A stretch of 64,000 nt of DNA from the NCBI RefSeq assembly GCF_947507565.1, contig NC_089194.1, positions 868,001 through 932,000 of the forward strand, written 5' to 3'. This DNA is from Oscarella lobularis. Taxonomy: Eukaryota > Porifera > Homoscleromorpha > Homosclerophorida > Oscarellidae. The position numbers and the translations under genes were made by a program. The notes under the pieces were generated by a model that saw only the letters and a list, made by a program, of their open reading frames with translations, was not told where the DNA came from and ran no database searches. Position 1 is the stretch's first letter. Each line of letters starts with the position of its first letter. Shown in pieces: positions 12,112 to 23,606 of the stretch.

Positions 12112-12506
12112 TGTCTGATTTTGGACTGACAAGGGCTGTTTACAAAGACGAAGCGTACAGTTCAAAGACCACAAGACGTCTGCCGCTCCGATGGATGTCC
12201 ATCGAAGCTATTATACACCGCCTTTTTAGTGAAAAAAGCGACGTATAAATGCAGCCGGTTTTCATGCGTTATAGAAAAGCAGAGAATGTTATCAGCTTTC
12301 CTTTTTAGGTGGTCATTTGGAGTGGTCTTGTGGGAGATTTTCACTTTAGGTGCGAGAATGTTTGTTTCTTATTATATATAATAGAATTTCTTACGATACA
12401 CGAAGGTTGTTTTCCTTATCCGTGAATGTCAACTAAGAATATTCTCATGTGTTTGCGGAAGGGCAAGCGGCTAGAGTGTCCAGAGAACTGTTCTAAGGAA
12501 CTGTAC
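12112..12506 (+). pseudogene. Tyrosine-kinase C-lobe fragment
   Basis: Three exon-like blocks encode the second half of a receptor-type tyrosine kinase: VSDFGLTRAVYKDEAYSS, then LPLRWMSIEA and SEKSDV (12112-12246); WSFGVVLWEIFTL (12309-12347); and PYP-stop-MSTKNILM, RKGKRLECPENCSKELY (about 12404-12506). A TGA at 12423-12425 replaces the Gly of the usual PYPGMS, and the donor after SDV is out of phase with the next block. The N-lobe and catalytic loop are absent. The first block follows the DSL exon across a 44-nt phase-1 intron (12068-12111) that keeps the frame, so the two may once have been one transcript. Confidence 0.75.
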
Positions 12507-12534
12507 GTGAGTCTAAACTCTTTGGCCTTTTAAT

Positions 12535-15500
12535 TAATTGAAAATGGATGCAATATTCATGCAGAGGGCAACGTAAGTAAAACTGTCATTGGGGTTGTTA
12601 CTAATGAGATGCTTGTAGTATGGTGAAGCATTGGCATATGCGAGTATGCAAGGTCATTTGGGAATTGTTAAACGACTCATTCAATTGGGATTGGATGTCA
12701 GTCATAAACCTGAATGGGTATTCAATTTAACGTTTAAGTCATGGCCTCATCCTCAAATTTGAGCGCCAGTTTTGATGAATAGAGTAGAACAGCATTGTTG
12801 CTGTGGTGATTACTTCCCGTATGTTAGACTGTGTCAAACAAAGTGAAGTATTATGGGCGGAAAAATCAAAATAAAATGGCTGTGGCTGTGGCTTCTCTCC
12901 AAGGAACCAGACAATATTTCAATGCAACCATTTTTAGGGGAGCAACACTTCCATTCATTGGGCATGTCGGTGGAATCAAGTTGAAGTTGTAGAATATTTG
13001 GTTTCAGTTGGGGCAGATATTGAAGCTGTCAATTTGGTATTGATTTATTAGAAATCTATAATTATAACAAAGTTCATTGATAGGACGGAAGAACGCCGTT
13101 TTTGGAAGCAATTTACTGGGGAAATGAAAGAGTGATGTATATTCTAATTGTAAAGGGATGCAATATTTATGCAAAGGACAAGGTGAGATACTACGAAAGA
13201 CAGTTTAGCTTCTAATCTTTGATTGATATAGAAAAATAGAGGAGCCATTCAAATTGCTGGAGTACGCGTTTCACTGAAAGAACAACTCGTGAATATTTTC
13301 AGCGAACGAGAGGAAAGCATAGATGAGATTTTGTGACGTATTGATATGAGTTTTCCTTAGTCAGCTTCTTCTACAGATAAAACAATTAGAGCGGATAAAG
13401 AGGAGGAAACATTTGCCCAACGTGAGGTAAATCTAGGCATACGTCCTCATAGAATCAAACATTAAAATTATTACGTTGCACTCGTACGCAATCGAGAGGT
13501 AGAGGAATTGATTAAATTTATTCGATGTCTTGGGGAGTGTCAAAGTGTGGGATATAGATAGAAGAAAGACATTATATCGTTGTGCACGTCTAAAACGGAC
13601 TTACAAACCAATTGATTGTCTTGAAACAGCAGTGGAGATTGTTGATCAATGAATTTGTTAGCAGATAAATAGATCAGAAATGTGACCTAACGAAAAAATG
13701 ATATTCTAGTGTTCACACAGTTAAGGAACATTGTCAAAGGTGCTGCTTATTCAGAGTCTAATAAGAATGATCGTTTTCTAGGCAGAAAAGACGTCTTTGA
13801 GAGAAGACTTAAAGTGCCATCTTCCTCCACCCATCTTGCACTTGGAAAAGAGGAGTCAAGACGCGTCTCAACAGGTCAGTTCAATTATGATATTTAATCT
13901 GAATTAATGTTTATATTTTATTAGCGTGTTTGTGAGCAGCAACGTCTCCTTGATAAGGCGGAAGAAGAGAGAAATATTGCCTGGGCGGAGAAAGAAAGTC
14001 TCGCAGAGGTATATAGCTGTACTAAAGTGAATTATTTTATGCATTTCTTTAGCTCGTACAAGAGCTGCAACGTCGCTTTGATAAGTCTGAAAAAGAGAAG
14101 AACACTGCCTGTACGGAGAAGGAAAGTCTCGCCGAAGATCTCCGCTCGTCTCAACAGGTAAATAGCTGTGCTAAAGTCGTAGACACTGACAGTGTATTAT
14201 TTTGTGTATTTTATTAGCTCGTACAAGAGCTGGAACGTCGCCTAGAAAAGGAGAGAGCTTCTGCTCGAAGAAAAGAGAGAAATCTCACTGAAAATCTTCA
14301 CTCGTCTCAACAGGTTAGTTAATGGGTTTAATGTTAATAATAAAGAGTCTTTTGCGCTACATTTCGTTAGCTCGTTAGAGATCTGCAAAGAGAAAGAGAC
14401 ATAACATTTTCAGAACACGAAGAAAAAATGAGAGAAGTTCAAAAGGCGAGTGAGTACCTCCGTGAGCGATCTGCTCGAGCAGAAACGGATATCAGTAAGA
14501 GAAAGAAGGGTAGTACGACTCATGGACTATGATCCCTTAATTATTAGGAATAATGTCTGAACGTTGTGCTCAACTGGAGGAGGAACGCGACGAGGCAAGA
14601 CTCGTTGCCCAAGAAGCGCAACGAAATTTAAGCAAATACGAAAATGTACGTCTAATTTCGTCGACCGACGTCGAAGTGAGTGACGTCAAACTCGGCGGAG
14701 GATCGTACGGAGGTAAGTGGAACGATCTCAGATTTGACTAATAGTTTATTTTCATTATCAGACGTTCGTGTGGGCCGTTGGCGCGGGTGCAATGTCGCCG
14801 TCAAAACGTTCTACGAGTTTCTTCGCGTCGACGTTTATCTTCGTCGATTGGAACAAGAAATCTCAATCTGCAGTCAAGTTCATCATCCCAACGTCGTCTC
14901 TTTGCTCGGCGTCATCACTCACGACGACATTCCACTGAGAATCATATCAGAGCTTCTCGAAGCATCTCTCTTTGATATCATCGCCGCCGCTAACAAACGT
15001 TTATCTCTGAGAGAACAAGTCGACGTCGCAATTGGCTGTTCGTCTGGAATCTGTTATCTCCACGGTCTCGACATTCTTCACGGGGACATTCGATCGACGA
15101 ATGTCGTCGTCACGTCAGTAATGGAAGCGAAAGTCTGCGATTTGGGAGCGGCTCGTTTTTCTGAAGTCTCCAGTCTTTCGTCTGGGCCGATGAGTCCTGA
15201 TTACGTCGCTCCGGAAAGGCTCGAACCGGGTCAGCACAATACGAGAATGGCAGACGTCTATAGTCTCGGCGTGACGTTCATTGAATTGATGACGGGAGAG
15301 AAACCAGCGACAACAAAACGAATGGCTCAAGGAACAAGTGTACGTCATCGTATCATTAAGCGCCTCGGTCTGCAGATGATTGATACTGATCGTTCAAAGA
15401 GGCCTTCAGCTGGGGAATGTTTGGCCAGATTGGAAGTCATCCAGGAATCTGACGAGGATTACAAGAGTTGCCCAGCGAAAAGAATGGTCAAAGGTAAGAT

Positions 15501-15546
15501 GCATGGGGGAGAGAAAGTGGAGCTAGTGGGTGAGCCACGGAACTAA
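12535..15546 (+). CDS. Ankyrin / coiled-coil / TKL kinase, array copy 1 (5'-truncated)
   Basis: First copy of the tandem array. It begins abruptly in the middle of an ankyrin repeat (LIENGCNIHAEGN), directly after the tyrosine-kinase relic; the start codon and first ankyrin exons seen in copies 2-4 are missing. Further ankyrin exons follow to about 13336, such as YGEALAYASMQGHLGIV and DGRTPFLEAIYWGNE. Coiled-coil exons are at 13925-14008, 14053-14157, 14218-14313 and 14371-14494, then 14548-14712 ends in the glycine loop GGGSYG. The kinase exon 14762-15546 has VAVK, helix-C Glu (EQEISICSQVHHPN), catalytic HGDIRSTN, DLG, SPDYVAPE and DVYSLGV. HRD is HGD and DFG is DLG, but the catalytic Asp residues remain. 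Likely a cytoplasmic Ser/Thr or Tyr kinase. Without its 5' end it may be silent or use another promoter. Confidence 0.7.
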
Positions 15547-15688
15547 GTGCAGGATGTCCTTGACCCAGTACTATGTTATCATTCTTTGTTTGTTTGAACG
15601 TTTTTGATTTTCTGTTTGTTTTCATTGGATGTTTTTATTAGTCATTTTTCTCTTATACGGGCGGTAGCTACTGTTCATATTAACTGGT

Positions 15689-16960
15689 ATGTCCTTTTTG
15701 ACCAAGAGACTTCGTTTTACGAGTGAACTAAGGTATTTGAATCTCGTGGACAGCAAGAATAGTCAATTGGTAGAGCAAGAACCTCAAGGAACATTCTCGG
15801 GGCCCCGCAGGAGGTCTCCAGCACGTCTTGGCGGTCTCTCGGACGTGGATCAGCTAAACGATTTAATGCAACGACACGAAATGGACACAGCGAATGCACC
15901 TAACGTAGAAGAAGCCGAAACGAAAGGTAAAACAGCACAAAAACTCCAAAAACTAGCAACACAGCGGCGCAAAAAATTTACGCTGTCTCCTTTAGGCGAC
16001 GCAAATTCGCCGAGCAAACGCGCACGACGTCAAGGCGTCGTAACGCGACCCAAATTCGCGTGCCTAGGCGAACGCGAAGCGGCGGCACTCCCGCGCGACG
16101 AACATCGAACGCTTCGCACGAACGCGCACCCGTGCGCATATTCGTCAAACGCAAAAATCCTCGTCGACGTTCATCCGAACGGCGGCGCAAAAATCCTCCA
16201 CGTCTACTACGACAATTTATCGCCGAACGAAATGGAATCGACAACCGACGAATTCTTTCGAATTCTCTTCGCCGAAAAATCGTCGAAATTCGCTAATTTA
16301 CGTAATGGGCGTGGTTCACAACGCTTCGACTCACGTTCCCGAACCCATATCCTATTTTCGCAACGCCCACGCAGAAGTCAACGTCCGCGTTCAAAGTATG
16401 ACGTGGAAAACGCTCGTCGAATCGAAACGCATGCGAGAGTTCGCGGCGGTCGTCAAGGAAACGTACGCAGCGGGGGCGTGCTAAACGAGTTCAGGTTTAG
16501 TCTCATCGGGGAAAGTGAGCGAAGAGATGGGCGGTTATTTTCGTGACGTCATAATAGTCGTCATTAGATTGTTGGAAGCGATTCCTTTTTTGAGACGCGT
16601 TCTCCCTTGGGGGCCCCTCTTAGCGAGCTTAATTAAGTTGGATCGTCCTGAGGAGAGTGATGTGGGCCAGACCTTGGGAACAAATGTTTCCGCCTTGGAG
16701 CGAGGAATCGTCGAAGAAACGAGGACGGTTTGTTCTATAATGAGTGTAATGATTTTATTCTTTATCTATTTTCGGTTTTCTTGTTGTCTTAGGATTGGGA
16801 GAAATGAAGTGCAGAGTCTGAGTTGGCGTACGCGCGCGTCTCAGCCGCGCGAAACCTTGTTCGAGGACCGGACGCCTTAATTGTGGAACACGGACCGGAA
16901 CGATGCACGACGGCGGTCGTCGGTTTATTGAAAGATATGCGGAAAAGGTGAAATAATTTA
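15689..16960 (+). pseudogene. RSBN1/KDM9-like fragment, array copy 1
   Basis: The plus strand encodes text matching the C-terminal catalytic region of round spermatid basic protein 1 (a JmjC-type histone H4K20 demethylase): DVHPNGGAKILHVYYDNL, a block corresponding to YVMGVVHNASTHVPE, SEEMGGYF and LRRVLPWGPL. The frame shifts at about 16300. The segment that holds the Fe-binding HADHV motif in copy 3 is deleted here: the text goes straight from FEDRTP to a stop near 16880. Non-functional relic. Confidence 0.7.
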
Positions 16961-16999
16961 ATAATGATTTTTTCAATTTTTTAATCGAGGTTTAGGCTC

Positions 17000-17715
17000 T
17001 TCATCAATCAGACTGCTGTAAGCTCTGTTATGGGCTTAGTCCTTGCTAAAGAACGTCAAAGTGAAAGACGACTCGTCGTCCAACCTTCTCCAATATGTTG
17101 TATCCGTAAACGTGGGAAAATAGGATAAGGTAATTGTACTGATCATTTCAATGTTTAGGTTATTTATTCTATTTTAATTAAGGATGCCGGGACTTTGGCG
17201 GCGAGATGTCCACTTCCGGATCAAGGTTGCGTCGTCGCTGCGTCAAACGTAAGTTTTAAGGAAATGGAAGGTGATATCAATAACATTAACACGCAACTTG
17301 AAGGTAAATAAATAAATAAATAGATACATTCTCTGTACACGTGACTTTAATTTTTTTATTTTGGATGTAGAAAAGAAGTCAACTGAAGTCTTTCTCACTT
17401 CGCCACCCCTTCAAATCCACAATGGAAGAATTCTTTGGCTGGGCACGCAAAACGATTCGAAACCACTTTGACGTTCTCTCCGATTGCAGATCGTTGTCAA
17501 GGGAATTTTCGAGGAGAAGAGAGGGACGCTGAAGAAATTGAAGAAGAGTAGCTTGGAAAGGGTGAACGTGAAGAAATTGTCGTGGTCTTCGGCTCTGAAG
17601 AAGATGCTGACGAGTCGGGGAGTAAAGATACGACGATCTACGGACGATTTTCAAAAGGTTCGCGATACTACGGATTATGAGAAATTAGTGAGCGTACTCA
17701 CCGGATCCGGATTCG
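17000..17715 (+). pseudogene. Formin FH2 C-terminal fragment, array copy 1
   Basis: Exon-like blocks match the second half of an FH2 actin-nucleation domain (VSSVMGL near 17020, GTLAARCPLPDQG near 17190, STMEEFFGWARKTIRNHFD near 17420). An internal deletion of about 140 bp at 17487 joins the SDC block straight to the C-terminal helix region (EEKRGTLKKLKKSSLERV). No FH1 or N-terminal FH2 half is present. Confidence 0.65.
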
Positions 17716-17887
17716 ACGTAGTGAGGTGCATGTTCAAAATTGATATTATTGTTTTATTGCTTTTGAGTATTTGGCTCAATCTATCTCTCTCCTCAAATTT
17801 CTACTGTAAGACAACGACGTTGTACGGGACTTGGTTTCACTGCGCAACCTCCAAGTCCTTCGTTCTGTCAGTTGGAATTCTCTCACA

Positions 17888-20800
17888 ATGGCGAATAGCG
17901 TTGACGGTTGTTCTTATTCCTTTTGCTGCTCGACTATTCTAACGATTACGGGTGTTTCTACTAGCCTTTCTTTCGGCTGTCGAAGAAGGAGATAAAGAAA
18001 CCGTGTCTTCATATATTCGACGTTATCCGGAAAAGTGGAAGACAGCGAAAGGGGAGGTGCGACGAGTAGTGTCGAATCAGAAAGTCAAAAGTTCGATTCT
18101 CTCACGAGCGGCGTATTTAGTTTGATGGAGAAACTTGCCTTCATTTGGCACGTGACGAAGAAATGGCAAGATATTTGATTTCAGCTGGAGCAGACAAGGA
18201 AGCTTGTGCTTCGGTATTGATTTATTAGCAATCACTACTAATCATGACCAAATGATTGATAGTTCAATAACATGACGCCCTTTCATTCAGCCGCTCAGAA
18301 TGGAAATAGAGAAGTGATGGACGTTTTAATTGAAAATGGATGCAATATTCATGCAGAGGGCAACGTAAGTAAAACTGTCATTGGGGTTGTTACTAATGAG
18401 ATGCTTGTAGTATGGTGAAGCATTGGCATATGCGAGTATGCATGGTCATTTGGGAATTGTTGAACGACTCATTGGATTGGGATTGGATGTCAATCATAAA
18501 TCTGAAGGGGTATTCAATTTAATTAACGTTTAAGTCATGGCCACATCCACAAATATGAGCGCCAGTTTAGATGAATAGAGTAGAACAGCATTGTTGCTAT
18601 GGTGATTACTTCCCGGATGTTTGAGTGTGTAATGTGGGCGGGAAAATCAAAATAAAATGGCTGTGACTGTGGCTTCTATCCAAAGAACCGGGCATTATTT
18701 CAATACAACCATTTTTAGGGGAGCAACACTTCCCTTCATTGGGCATGTTCGGGGAATGAACTTAAAATGGCAGAATATTTGCTTTCAGTTGGGGCAGACA
18801 TTGAATCTGTCAATGACGTATTGATTTATTAGCAATCTATTATTATAACGAAGTTCATTCACAGGCGGGAAGAACGCCGTTTTTGGAAGCCATTTACTGG
18901 GGAAATGAAAGATTGATGAATATTCTAATTGTAAAGGGATGCAATATTTATGCGAAGGACAAAGTGAGATACTACGAAGGACAGTTTAGCTTCTAATCTT
19001 TGAGCGATGTAGAAAAAGAGAGGAGCCATTCAAATTGCAGATTCTAAACATTACATTAAAATGAAAGAAAAACTCATGAATATTTTCAGCAGCAAACGAG
19101 AGGAGAGCATAGATGACATTTTGTGACGTATTGATATGAGTTTTCCATAGGCAGCTTCTTCTACAGATAAAGCAATTAGAGCGGATAAAAAGGAGGAACC
19201 ATTTCCACAACATGAGGTAAATCTAGGCACACCTCCTCATAGAATTAAACATTAAAATTATTACGTTGCACTCGTACGCAATTGAGAGGTAGAGGAGTTG
19301 ATTGAATTTATTCAATGTCTTGGGAAGTGTCAAAGTGTGGGATATAGATAGAAGAAAGACTTTATCGATTTGTGCACGTCAAAAACGGATTCACAAACCA
19401 ATTGATTGTCTCGAAACATAAGTGAAGATTGTTGATCAATGAATTGTTAGCAGATAAATAGATCAGAAATGTGACCTAACAAAAAAATGACATTCTGGTA
19501 TTAACACAGTTAGGAAACATTGTCAAGGTGCTCTGCTTATTCAAAGTCTAATAAGAATGATCGTCTTCTAGGCAGAAAAGACGAATTTGAGAGAAGATTT
19601 AAAGTCCCCTCTTCCTCCACCCATCTTGCACTTGGAGAAGAGGACTCAAGACGCGTCTGAACAGGTCAGTACAATGATATTTAATCTGAAATATTGTTTA
19701 CTATTTATTAGCGTATTGGTGAGCTGAAACGTCGCCTTGATAAGGCGGAAGAAGAGAGAAATGTTACCTGTGCGGAGAAAGAAAGTCTCGCCGATGATCT
19801 CCGCTCGTCTCAAGAGGTTAATAGCTTTGCTAAAGTGTTAGACAGTGAATTTTTTTGTGTATTTCTTTAGCTCATACAAGAGCTGCAACGTCGCCTGGAA
19901 GAGGAGAGAGCTTCTTCTCAAAGAAAAGAGAGGAATCACACTGAAAATCTTCACTCATGTCAACAGGTTAGTTATTTGGATTAAGTTTAATACTAAAGAG
20001 TCTTTACGCTACATTTCGTTAGCTCGTTCGTGATCTGCAAAAAGAAAAAGACAGAACTTTTTCGGAACACGAAAAGAAAATGAGGGAAGTTCAAAAGGCG
20101 AGTCAGTATCTCCGTGAAGAAACGGATATCAGTAAGAGATAGAAGGGTAGTACCACTCATGGACTATGATCCCTTATTTATTAGGAAGAATGTCTGAACG
20201 TTGTGCTCAACTGGAGGAGGAACGCGACGAGGCAAGACTCGTTGCCCAAGAAGCGCAACGAAATTTAAACAAATACGAAAATGTACGTCTAATTTCGTCG
20301 ACCGACGTCGAAGTGAGTGACGTCAAACTCGGCGGAGGATCGTACGGAGGTAAGTGGAACGATCTCCAATTTCACTAATAGTTTATTTTCATTATAAGAC
20401 GTTCGTGTGGGCCGTTGGCGCGGGTGCAACGTCGCCGTAAAAACTTTTTACGAGTTTCTTCGCGTCGACGTTTATCTTCGTCGATTGGAGCAAGAAATCT
20501 CAATCTGCAGTCAAGTTCATCATCCCAACGTCGTCTCTTTGCTCGGCGTCATCACTCAAGACGACATTCCACTGAGAATCATATCAGAGCTTCTCGAAGC
20601 ATCTCTATCTGATATCATCGTCGCCGCTAACAAACGTTTATCTCTGAGAGAACAAGTCGACGTCGCAATGGGCTGTTCGTCTGGAATCGGTTATCTCCAC
20701 GGTCTCGACATTCTTCACGGGGACATTCGATCGACGAATGTCGTCGTCACGTCAGTAATGGAAGCGAAAATATGCGATTTGGGAGCCGCTCGTTTTTCCG

Positions 20801-21183
20801 AAGTCTTCAGTCTTTCGTCTGGGCCGATGAGTCCTGATTACGTCGCTCCGGAAAGGCTCGAACCGGGTCAGCACAACACGAGAATGGCTGACGTCTATAG
20901 TCTCGGCGTGACGTTCATCGAATTGATGACGGGAGAGCAACCAGCGCCAAGAAAGAGAATGGCTCAAGGAACAAGTGTGCGTCATCGTATCATCAAGCGC
21001 CTTTGTCTGCAGATGATTGATACCGATCGTTCAAAGAGGCCTTCAGCTGGAGACTGCTTGGCCAGATTGGAAGGTATTCAAAAGTCTGACGAGGAATACA
21101 AGAGTTGCCCAGCGAAAAGAATGGTCAAAGGTAAGATGCATGGGGGAGAGAAAGTGGAGCTAGTGGGTGAGCCATGGAACTAA
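17888..21183 (+). CDS. Ankyrin / coiled-coil / TKL kinase, array copy 2
   Basis: I place the start at ATG 17888 (MANSVD), splicing in phase 1 to FLSAVEEGDKETVSSYI, the first ankyrin-like exon. It is followed by DGETCLHLARDEEMARYL (about 18123-18215) and more ankyrin exons to about 19125. Coiled-coil exons lie between about 19560 and 20350: a RIGEL exon, one LIQEL exon and the LVRDL exon. The kinase exon is 20399-21183, ending GEPWN-stop. The kinase keeps VAVK, HGDIRSTN, DLG, APE and DVYSLGV, so it is probably catalytically active. Estimated length is about 800 residues. The TKL class is inferred from overall motif text (RLEQEISICSQVHHPNVVSL, RPSAGDCLARLE). Function unknown; ankyrin plus coiled coil suggests a scaffolded signalling kinase. 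One exon junction near 19125-19150 does not resolve in phase by eye. Confidence 0.78.
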
Positions 21184-21309
21184 GTACAGGATGTCCTTGA
21201 CCCAATAGTATTTGATAATTCGTTGTTGGTTTGAACATTTTTGATTTTCTGTTTGTTTTCATTGGATGTTTTTATTAGTCATTTTTCTCTTATACGGGCG
21301 GTAATGTAA

Positions 21310-22470
21310 CTGTTGTGTCCTTTTTGACCAAGAGACTTAGTTTTACGAGTGAACTTAGGTATTTGAGCCTCGAGGACAAGAAGAATAGTCATTTGGAAGT
21401 TCAAGGAATTCTGTCGGGGGCCCCGCAGGAGGTCTCGAGCACGTCTTGGCGGTCTTTCGGAAGTGGATCAGCCTAACGATTTCATCCAGCGGCACGAAAT
21501 GGACACAACGAATGTACCTAACGTAGAAGAAGCCGAAGCGAAAGGTAAAACAGCAGAAAAACCTCCATAACTAGCAACACAGCTGCGCAAAAAAAATTAC
21601 GCAGTCTCCTTTAGGCGACGCAAGTTTGCCAAGAGAACGCGCACGACGTCAGGGCGTCGTAACACGACCCAAACTCGCGTACTGGAGGCGAACGCGAAGC
21701 GGCGGCACTCTCGCGCGACGAACATCGAACTGTCGCACGAACGCGCACCCGTGCGCAGATTCGTCAAACGCAAAGATTCTCGTCGGCGTTCATCCGAACG
21801 GCGGCGCAAAAATCCTTCATGTCTACTACGACGATTTATCGCCGGACGAAATCGAATCGACATCTGTCGAATTCTCTTCGCCGAAAAATCGTCAAAATTC
21901 GCCGATTAGTTACGTTCTCATATCCTATTTTCGCCACGCCCACGCGGACGTCAACATCCGCGTTGAAAGTATGACGTCGAAAACGTTCGTCGAGGAAGCG
22001 TACGCGGCGGAACGGCGCGCTTAACAAGTTCAGTCTCATTGGGAAAGTCAGCGAAAAGATGGGCGGCTATTTTCCTGACGTCACTATGATGTTGGAAGCG
22101 AGTCCTTTTTTTTGAGACGCGTTCTCCCTTGGGGGTCCCTTAGCGCGCTTAAGTTGGAGCGTCATGAGGAGAGTGACGATGGACCTATTATGTGGGCAAG
22201 ACCTGGGGAGGAAATGTTGTCGCCTGGGAGCGAGGAATCGTCGAAGAAACGAGTAATGATTTTAGTATTTATCTATTTTGATTTTCTTAGGGTTGGGAGA
22301 AATGAAGTGCAGAGTGTGAGTTGGCGTCCGCGCGCGTCTCAGCTGCGCGAAATCTTGTTCGAAGATCGGACGCCTTCTCACGCCGATCACGTGGGACACG
22401 GACAGGAACGATGCACAACGGCGATCGTCGCTTTATTGGTTAAAACCAATAAATATGGAAGAGGTGAAAT
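21310..22470 (+). pseudogene. RSBN1/KDM9-like fragment, array copy 2
   Basis: Same region as copy 1: VHPNGGAKILHVYYDDL near 21795, then a deletion that removes the YVMGVVHN block, LISYFRHAHADVNI near 21928, and a restored HADHVGHG Fe-site block near 22380. Several indels break the frame, for example at about 21870 and 22110. Not expected to make an enzyme. Confidence 0.7.
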
Positions 22471-22489
22471 AATTTTTTGGAATTATTGA

Positions 22490-23442
22490 GATGTCAGGCT
22501 CTTCATAATTCGACTACAGTGAGCTCTGTTATGAGCTTGCTTAGTCCTTGCCATAGGTATCTATATGAATGCTGGGGAATGGCCGAAGAGTTTGGATATT
22601 CCACCCAAGCTAAAGAACGTCAAAACGAAAGACAACTTGTCCAATCTTCTCCAATACGTTGTATCCGTGTACGTGAGAAAATATGATAAGGTAATAGCTC
22701 TTGATGATTTTTCAATGTTTATGTCATTAATTCAATTTTAATTACTTAGTGATACCGGGACTTCAGCAGCGAGATGTCCACTTCCGGATCCAGCTGACGT
22801 CGTCGCTACGTCCAACGTGAATTTCGGGGAAATGGAAGGCGATATCAATAACATTAACAAGCAACTCGAAGGTTAATAAATAAATAAATATAGTCTCTGT
22901 ACACGTGACTTCAATTTTATTTCGTTTTAGTTGTAGAAAAGAAGGCAACTGAAGACTTTCTCACTTCGCCACCTGATCTCCTCCAACCCTTCAAATCCAC
23001 AATGGAAGGATTGCTTGGCTGGGCGCGCAAAACAATTCAAGACCAATTTGACTTTCTCTCCGATTGCAGGCGTCGTTTTGCAGCTCTCGTCGACTACTAC
23101 TGTTACCGTGGCAACGGCGGCGTCGTTTCTCCTTCGGAATTCTTCGGACTTTGGACGGAAATGTGCAGCGATTTCAAAGAGGCGTGGAAAGTCGAACAGC
23201 AGATCGTTGCCAAGAGAATTTACGAGGAGAAGAGAGGAACGTTGAAGAAATTGAAGAAGAGTAGCTTGGAAAGGGTGAACGTGAAGAAATCGTCGTCGTC
23301 TTCGGCTCTGAAGAAGATGCTGACGAGTCGGGGACCGTTTTCAATCAAGAAACGACGATCTACGGACGATTTTCAAAAGGTTCGCCATACTACGGATTAT
23401 GAGAAATTAGTGAGCGTACTGACGGATCCGGATTCGACGTAG
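22490..23442 (+). pseudogene. Formin FH2 C-terminal fragment, array copy 2 (best-preserved 3' part)
   Basis: The last exon (about 22935-23442) is open: STMEGLLGWARKTIQDQFD, SDCRRRFAALVDYYCY, VSPSEFFGLWTEMCSDFKEA, then a basic tail ending SVLTDPDST-stop. This matches the C-terminal FH2 helices of formins (actin nucleators). The preceding exon is damaged in the GNYMN helix near 22555. No FH2 N-terminal half, so the dimer lasso and knob are missing. Confidence 0.7.
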
Positions 23443-23606
23443 TGAGGTGCATGTACAAAATTGATATTATTATTTTATCGGTTTTGAGTATTTGGCTCAA
23501 TCTATCTCTCTCTATACATGGTCACTATGACAACGACATTGTACGGGACTTGGTTTCACTGCGCATCCTCCGAGTCCTTCGTTCTCTCAGCTGGAATTCT
23601 CTCACA

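Noticed and set aside
12535-15546. Idea that the array kinases arose by retroposition
   Set aside because: Introns and intergenic spacers are conserved between copies, which needs DNA-level duplication.
16060-16296. Arg-rich plus-strand frame overlapping the RSBN1-like fragment (similar ones at 27000-27500, 33331-33792, 43116-43862, 48626-49138)
   Set aside because: Shadow frames caused by the strong use of CG-rich codons such as TCG, CGA and GTC. They track the real frame and show no domain of their own.
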